From: Ktedonobacteraceae bacterium
GTDB lineage: Bacteria > Chloroflexota > Ktedonobacteria > Ktedonobacterales > Ktedonobacteraceae
DNA: 8,984 bases
Direction: 5' to 3'
NCBI GenBank assembly: GCA_017354095.1
Contig: JAFMRP010000137.1
Coordinates: forward strand, 1 to 8,984
Under the pieces are notes generated by a model. That model was not told the origin of the DNA, searched no databases, and saw nothing but the letters and a program-made list of their open reading frames with translations. How positions within the stretch are numbered: the first letter of the stretch is position 1; every line of letters begins with the position of its first letter. Positions 4,636 to 8,984 of this stretch are shown here, piece after piece. The position numbers and the translations under genes were made by a program.

Positions 4636-7370
4636 TAGGAATTGGTGAATTTGTTGGCGACTTTGACCAACTGGTTGTGTCCCTGGGCATCTACTGAAAT
4701 GACCACGATTGCTTTATCAATTGGATCGGAGTTGGCAGAGCCAAACTGAATCCACCCGCTGACGCCCTGGAACGGGTTTTGTTGCAGGGCGGTTTTCAGG
4801 TCGTCAGCAGAGACGCTGCTCTTGCCGACAGAGGCTTTGCTGTAGGCATTGAGCAGGGCGGTCATGGCATCGAAAGAGAGCATCGTGTCAGCGGACGGGC
4901 GAGAAAAGCCATAGCCATCCTTGCCGCCGGAGAAGAAAGCGGAATAGTCTTTGAAGAAGGCCGGTTTCTGGCTGGCCATGTGCATGAAATCCCACTCGTC
5001 GGGGTAAGCAAAGGCAGTAAAGCGCAGGCGTGCGCGGCTGCTGCCGCTGCTGCCACTGGATTCGTAGAGGCCATCGCCCCCCAGCACCTTCAGGGTCGCG
5101 GGCGCCTGTGCAGAATCGAGATCCTTCACCAGATTATCGGCATCGCTGGCGTGGCCGGCGAAGTAGATCAGGCCGGGATTCTTCTGCAGCACTGACGACA
5201 CAACGCCCGAGAGGCTATCGGCCTGTCCCACCTTATAGTTTACGGTATCGAGGACAGTGCCACCTTCATTTTTAAACTCCTGCGAGAAAGCGCTGGCCAG
5301 GCTCTGGCTATACGCATCGGACGGATCGACAAAGACCACCGCGCTGCTCGACGAGAGGTCGTGTCTCGCGTAACTTGCTCCGACCACGGCTTCCATTTTA
5401 TTGGAGGGCGCCGTGCGGTAGAAGTAGGGCGAGATGCTGGTCAGGGTATCATCGGAAGCTGTAGGTGAGATCATCAGGATTTTGGCCTGATTCAGCACCG
5501 GTACCACGCCATAGGTCAGAGAAGAGTAGGGCCAGCCCATCACGCCCGCGAACGTTTTATCCGATTGGGGGAGCTGCGCGATCTGGCGAGCGACGTTGGC
5601 AGCATTGTCTTTCTGTCCACCTGAGCTAGCGATTAAGAGGCGTACTTTCAGGCCGTTGGGCAATTTCGCGCCGTCATTGAACTCTTTCTGAGCTACATAC
5701 GCACCCTGCAGATTATCGCGCGATACATTGACGATGGAGCTAGCGCCAGAGGGCATGGTACCGACGACAAAGGTAACGTACTTCGCGTTAGAGAGTGCGA
5801 GCTGGTAGTTTTCCAGGTAGATGAGCGCTTCCGCGTCGTTGCTTTCCACGCCCACGGCCTGGCGCATCAGCGAGAGAGCCGAGGATACATCGCCCTGCTG
5901 GTATTTTTCCGTGGCCTGTTTTTTCAGGTCGCCATCCGGGCGATTGGTATCGAAGGCATAGCGGCCATCGCTGATGCCGATCAATTCACTCCCAACCTGC
6001 TGGACGCTGATCGGGTTGCCGCTAGCGGGGGCCGTGGGCTGCGTGCCGGGGCCACCAGAAGTGCCTGGAGCCATAATGCGTGGCAGAAACACCAGCACGC
6101 CACCGATCAGCAGCACCACGATCACCAGCAGCAGGAAATTGCGGGCTGCGTTGCTGCTACGAACTGGCGCGGGTTGGGGAACATTTGCGGGCTGCTGCCA
6201 TTGCTGCTGCTGTTGTTGGCGCCGAGCACCGGGCCGCGCAGGAGGAGGTGGAGCGGGGGGATGTGGCGCGACATTGCCCTGGACGGAGGCAGCGGCGCTG
6301 CGTGGGCGAGGTGGAACCGATACAGGTCCAGACGTGCGGTGCATGTAGCTGCTGGTATCGCCGGACAGCTGAAAGCGTGTAGCCAGGATCTCTTCTATGT
6401 CGTGGCGCATAGCCGCGGCATTCTGGTAACGTTCATTAGGATTGATTTTAAGCGCACGCTCCAGGACATGCTGTGTCTCCGGAGAGATTTTGGGGTTCAC
6501 CGAGCGCACGGGGGGATAGACAAACGGCGCATGGTCGCGCGGGTCGCGATTGGTCAGCAAGTGGTGCATGGTCGCGGCCAGCGCGAAGAGATCTGAGCGG
6601 CCATCGGCGTTGCCCTGATACTGTTCAGGGGGCGCGTAGCCTGGTGTGCCCAGGGCTGATGTTTGTTTACGCCGGGCATTTTTGTTGGCCTGTGCGCGTG
6701 CGATGCCAAAATCGACCAGGCGAGCGCGGTTATCTCTACTGCCGACGATAATGTTAGCGGGCTTAATATCGCGATGGACGATGGGGGGAGACTGCTGCTC
6801 CAGGTAATCCAGGATATCGAGCACCTGAGTTGCATAAACGAGCACCTCCTGTTCAGGCAGGGGTTGTTTTGCGTGTTCGATACGCGCTTCAAGGTTCTCC
6901 CCTGATGCGTAATCCTGCACCATAAAATAGCGCGAGCCTTCTTGAAAGCTATCGCGCACCGAGGGGATGAGAGGATGTTCCATGGAGGCCAGCGTCTGCA
7001 CCTCAAGCTTAAAATTGCGTACGTCTTCCTGCAGCTTTGAGGGGTCGCTGTTATCAGAGACCAGTTCTTTAATGACGACGAGCTTATTAGAGAGACGGGT
7101 ATCTTTCGCCACGACAGCCGCGCCCATGCCCCCCTGCCCGATCACCTTTTCCACCACGTAGCGTCCATTTTCCAGTCTATCATTGGGCATCAGCGTCCGC
7201 TGGCCAGCGGACCCACCGCCGGTAGTCACAGGGCCGCTGTTACCGGTAACGGGCGGAGAAGCGACAATGGTTGCGCCCGCAGCACTCTGGGCAGCCTGCA
7301 GGAGGCCGCCACAGTTTGCGCAGAACTCATCACCCGGCTGATTACTTGCACCACAAAAAGGACAATTCAT
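4635..7370 (-). CDS. Receptor Ser/Thr kinase with periplasmic-binding-protein ectodomain
   Basis: A 911-aa one-piece receptor kinase. In order it has a zinc ribbon with Cys3, Cys6, Cys17 and Cys20 (CxxC-x10-CxxC), then a Hanks-type kinase (about 71-335) with P-loop GQGGMG (78-83), Lys101, Glu123, HRDIKPANI (199-207, Asp201), DFG (220-222) and GTPGYAPPEQ (241-250). All key residues are present, so it should be active. A Pro/Gln-rich linker (351-403) and one transmembrane helix (about 411-430) follow. Outside lie a TPR-like segment (463-522) and a type I periplasmic-binding fold (about 530-905) of the branched-chain amino acid class, with MISPTASDDTLTSISPYFYRTAPSN as a typical block. The inferred role is phosphorylation of cytoplasmic targets in response to an extracellular small ligand; ligand and targets are unknown. 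The start is fixed by an in-frame TAG at 7389-7391; AGG at 7378-7380 is a weak ribosome site. A paralog lies directly upstream. Confidence 0.92.
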   Translation of the reverse strand: MNCPFCGASNQPGDEFCANCGGLLQAAQSAAGATIVASPPVTGNSGPVTTGGGSAGQRTLMPNDRLENGRYVVEKVIGQGGMGAAVVAKDTRLSNKLVVIKELVSDNSDPSKLQEDVRNFKLEVQTLASMEHPLIPSVRDSFQEGSRYFMVQDYASGENLEARIEHAKQPLPEQEVLVYATQVLDILDYLEQQSPPIVHRDIKPANIIVGSRDNRARLVDFGIARAQANKNARRKQTSALGTPGYAPPEQYQGNADGRSDLFALAATMHHLLTNRDPRDHAPFVYPPVRSVNPKISPETQHVLERALKINPNERYQNAAAMRHDIEEILATRFQLSGDTSSYMHRTSGPVSVPPRPRSAAASVQGNVAPHPPAPPPPARPGARRQQQQQQWQQPANVPQPAPVRSSNAARNFLLLVIVVLLIGGVLVFLPRIMAPGTSGGPGTQPTAPASGNPISVQQVGSELIGISDGRYAFDTNRPDGDLKKQATEKYQQGDVSSALSLMRQAVGVESNDAEALIYLENYQLALSNAKYVTFVVGTMPSGASSIVNVSRDNLQGAYVAQKEFNDGAKLPNGLKVRLLIASSGGQKDNAANVARQIAQLPQSDKTFAGVMGWPYSSLTYGVVPVLNQAKILMISPTASDDTLTSISPYFYRTAPSNKMEAVVGASYARHDLSSSSAVVFVDPSDAYSQSLASAFSQEFKNEGGTVLDTVNYKVGQADSLSGVVSSVLQKNPGLIYFAGHASDADNLVKDLDSAQAPATLKVLGGDGLYESSGSSGSSRARLRFTAFAYPDEWDFMHMASQKPAFFKDYSAFFSGGKDGYGFSRPSADTMLSFDAMTALLNAYSKASVGKSSVSADDLKTALQQNPFQGVSGWIQFGSANSDPIDKAIVVISVDAQGHNQLVKVANKFTNS
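6191..6219. repeat. CTG/TTG triplet-rich tract encoding poly-Gln
   Basis: A run of GCTGCTG, TTGCTGCTGCTG and TTGTTG triplets on the plus strand encodes the QQQQQQWQQP part of the kinase juxtamembrane linker on the minus strand. Such triplet runs can change length by slippage. It lies in a predicted disordered region, so length changes would be tolerated. Confidence 0.6.
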
Positions 7371-7409
7371 AGGTTTGCCTGTTATCCCCTAAAAATCTGA
7401 CTAATCGAC

Positions 7410-7421
7410 CGACCGAGGTCG
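7410..7421. repeat. Short dyad CGACC-GA-GGTCG in the intergenic gap
   Basis: A 5-bp inverted repeat with a 2-bp centre sits 40-51 bp upstream of the kinase start codon. It is preceded by a second CGACC (7406-7410), giving a CGACCGACC tandem. It could be a half of a regulatory site, but it is short and may be chance. Confidence 0.25.
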
Positions 7422-7428
7422 TGCCTGT

Positions 7429-7467
7429 GCCTGTATACCTATGATACACGGTATACAGGCATTTTTT
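7429..7467 (+). terminator. Perfect 11-bp hairpin with T-run between the kinase paralogs
   Basis: GCCTGTATACC (7429-7439) and GGTATACAGGC (7450-7460) form a perfect 11-bp inverted repeat with a 10-nt loop, followed by ATTTTTTATTT. As a plus-strand signal it is a textbook intrinsic terminator, yet both flanking genes are on the minus strand. For the minus-strand transcript the run of A precedes the stem and no U-run follows it directly. It may stop antisense transcription, protect or process the 3' end of the upstream paralog's mRNA, or be an operator. GCCTGT is also directly repeated at 7423-7428. Confidence 0.55.
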
Positions 7468-8984
7468 ATTTCAAAAAGCGCCCCAGGTGTGTCGCTTCCA
7501 TCTGGATGGTGCCAGAGGGGCTGACATGCAAGACGACGATGGCTTTATCCACCGGGTCGCCATTGGGGCCAAACGAGATCTGCCCGCTAACCCCCTGCAG
7601 TGCATTTGCTCCATTCAGCTGTCCCAGGGCCTGCTTGACGTCTTCGGGCGTGATTGTTTGTTTACCGCCACTAAAGGCGAGATCGCTACCCTTAAGGAGA
7701 GCGGCCATGGCATCATATGACAGAATAACATCGTTAGCCGGACGAGTAAAGCCATATGCGCCCTGCGGGTGCTGGTGACTCGGATCGAAGGCTGTCGTGT
7801 ACTCCGTAAAGAAAGCGGGTTTCACATTTTTATAGCCCAGCACTTCCCATTCGTCTGGATAGGCAAACGCGGTAAAGTGCAGGCGTTTGAAATTGGCGCG
7901 CGCGCTACTGGGATAGCCGCCCAGTTCATAAAGTGCGTCTCCGCCCATGATAGGAAGATTGCCGGGGGGCAGGTTGACGAGCAACTTACCCATATCCTCG
8001 GCATAGCCTGAGAAGTAGATGAAGTCAGGTTTGGCGTTCAGGGCATTCTCCAGGCTTGCCGGCAGGGTTTCTGGTTTCCCGACGGTATATTTCTCCTCGA
8101 CCACGACCTGGTTGCCGTCGGCTTTAAACTGTTGTGAGAAGTCGTTGGCCAGGCTCTGACTATAAGGATCGGCAGGGTCGTAGAAGAGGGCCACTGTTTT
8201 CGCGTGCAGCACCTGTTCGGCGTAATGTGCTCCGGCAACGGCCTGAGTCTTATTGGAGGGTGCTACGCGGAAAAAGTAGGGCGAGATGCCGGTCAGGCCA
8301 TCATCCGAGGCAGTTTGTGAAATCATGGGAATATGCGCTTTGCCCAGCACCTGTACAGACTGTACGGCCCGGCTGCTGAACGGCCAGCCCATCACACCGA
8401 CGAAAGTTTTATCCGACTGAGCCAGCTGGATGATCTGCTGACCCACCGTATTGACCCACTCGGTCTTGCTGCCCGTATTAGCGATCAGAACGCGTATTTT
8501 GGCGCCGCTGCGGATCTTTGCGCCATCATTAAATTCTTTCTGGGCAACGTAGGCGCCTTGCAGGTTATCGCGCCCAACGGAGATGAGCGAGTCGCTACCC
8601 GAAATCATGGTACCCACGACCACCGTGATATAGGGGCTACCAGAGGCCAGGACGCGCATATTTTCCAGATAGATGAGGGCTTCCGCGTCGTTACTATCCT
8701 GGGACACGGCCTGGCTTAGCAGCGACATAACGCCACTAACATCTTTGTTATTCTGTTTAAAGCGCTGCGCAGCCTGCGTCTTCACGGCGGCGTCGGGGCG
8801 GCTTGCACCTGCATCGAAGGCGAAAGAACCGTCGCTAATGCCGATCGGCTCATTATTGATCATGGTGACGCCGATGCCATTTGCGGGTATAGGTGTGCCA
8901 TTGGGAGTTGTAGCTGTAGTATTATTGCGGAATAAAGCCAAAGCGCCCGCGATGCCTCCCAGGATGAGCAGGAGCAGCAGCACC
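7466..8984 (-). CDS. Paralogous receptor, transmembrane and PBP-type ectodomain, 5' part missing
   Basis: The gene enters from the right edge; 505 C-terminal residues are visible and no start can be assigned (the GTG at 8981-8983 is probably an internal Val). A hydrophobic helix (about 1-18 of the visible part) is followed by a low-complexity Thr/Pro/Asn linker, a membrane-proximal ISDGSFAFD segment with a TPR-like stretch (47-107), and a type I periplasmic-binding fold (about 117-495). It aligns end to end with the neighbouring kinase, sharing blocks such as RDNLQGAYVAQKEFNDGAK, SNDAEALIYLEN and FTAFAYPDEW. By analogy it likely has an N-terminal Ser/Thr kinase beyond the edge, but this is inference; it could be a kinase-less membrane-anchored binding protein. 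Its stop is 95 bp upstream of the kinase start, and the two may be co-transcribed. Confidence 0.88.
   Translation of the reverse strand, partial: VLLLLLILGGIAGALALFRNNTTATTPNGTPIPANGIGVTMINNEPIGISDGSFAFDAGASRPDAAVKTQAAQRFKQNNKDVSGVMSLLSQAVSQDSNDAEALIYLENMRVLASGSPYITVVVGTMISGSDSLISVGRDNLQGAYVAQKEFNDGAKIRSGAKIRVLIANTGSKTEWVNTVGQQIIQLAQSDKTFVGVMGWPFSSRAVQSVQVLGKAHIPMISQTASDDGLTGISPYFFRVAPSNKTQAVAGAHYAEQVLHAKTVALFYDPADPYSQSLANDFSQQFKADGNQVVVEEKYTVGKPETLPASLENALNAKPDFIYFSGYAEDMGKLLVNLPPGNLPIMGGDALYELGGYPSSARANFKRLHFTAFAYPDEWEVLGYKNVKPAFFTEYTTAFDPSHQHPQGAYGFTRPANDVILSYDAMAALLKGSDLAFSGGKQTITPEDVKQALGQLNGANALQGVSGQISFGPNGDPVDKAIVVLHVSPSGTIQMEATHLGRFLK

Noticed and set aside
4779..5195. Plus-strand frame opposite the kinase ectodomain
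   Set aside because: Shadow of the ectodomain coding sequence; the composition is Ala/Gly-rich noise with no start signal.
7384..7392. The 9-mer TTAGGGGAT shared upstream of the kinase (minus) and pgeF (1715-1723) as a common regulatory motif
   Set aside because: It is essentially a Shine-Dalgarno core with A/T flanks, at different distances from the starts, so chance or ribosome binding is enough.

Overview
The window looks like chromosomal DNA of a GC-moderate, probably Chloroflexota bacterium, most likely of the Ktedonobacteria type. This is inferred from gene content: a ylm-type cell-division/cell-wall gene string in Gram-positive-like order, a DUF6391-like protein (a family I associate with Cyanobacteria and Chloroflexota), and large one-piece Ser/Thr kinase receptors with a periplasmic-binding-protein ectodomain. 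No rRNA or marker protein here fixes the taxon. I see no phage, insertion sequence, CRISPR array, tRNA or rRNA.

Left edge (1-424): a gene-free, AT-rich stretch. It holds two copies of an approximately 46-bp repeat about 63 bp apart, a decayed third piece, and overlapping palindromes around 219-256. It leads into an LCP (LytR-CpsA-Psr) family gene starting at 425.

Middle (425-4570, all + strand): LCP wall-polymer ligase, then pgeF/ylmD (multicopper polyphenol oxidase fold, peptidoglycan precursor editing), yggS/ylmE (PLP homeostasis protein), a DUF6391-like membrane protein, yggT/ylmG (small membrane protein) and yggU (DUF167). Intergenic gaps of 12, 5 and 10 bp from yggS onward indicate one transcription unit. 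A good extended -10 promoter over the end of pgeF probably drives it. The DUF6391-like gene occupies the place between ylmE and ylmG where Gram-positive bacteria usually carry sepF (ylmF). A GC-rich hairpin at 4595-4615 closes the cluster.

Right half (4635-8984, all - strand, converging on the first cluster): two adjacent paralogous receptor genes. The complete one (911 aa) reads, from N to C terminus, zinc ribbon, Hanks-type Ser/Thr kinase with all catalytic residues, Pro/Gln-rich linker, one transmembrane helix, a short TPR-like segment, and a type I periplasmic-binding-protein (branched-chain amino acid type) ectodomain. The upstream paralog enters from the right edge and shows only its transmembrane helix and ectodomain. 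Between them is a perfect 11-bp dyad whose T-run faces the opposite strand. The pair looks like a duplicated amino-acid- or small-ligand-sensing kinase system and is the most interesting part of the window.
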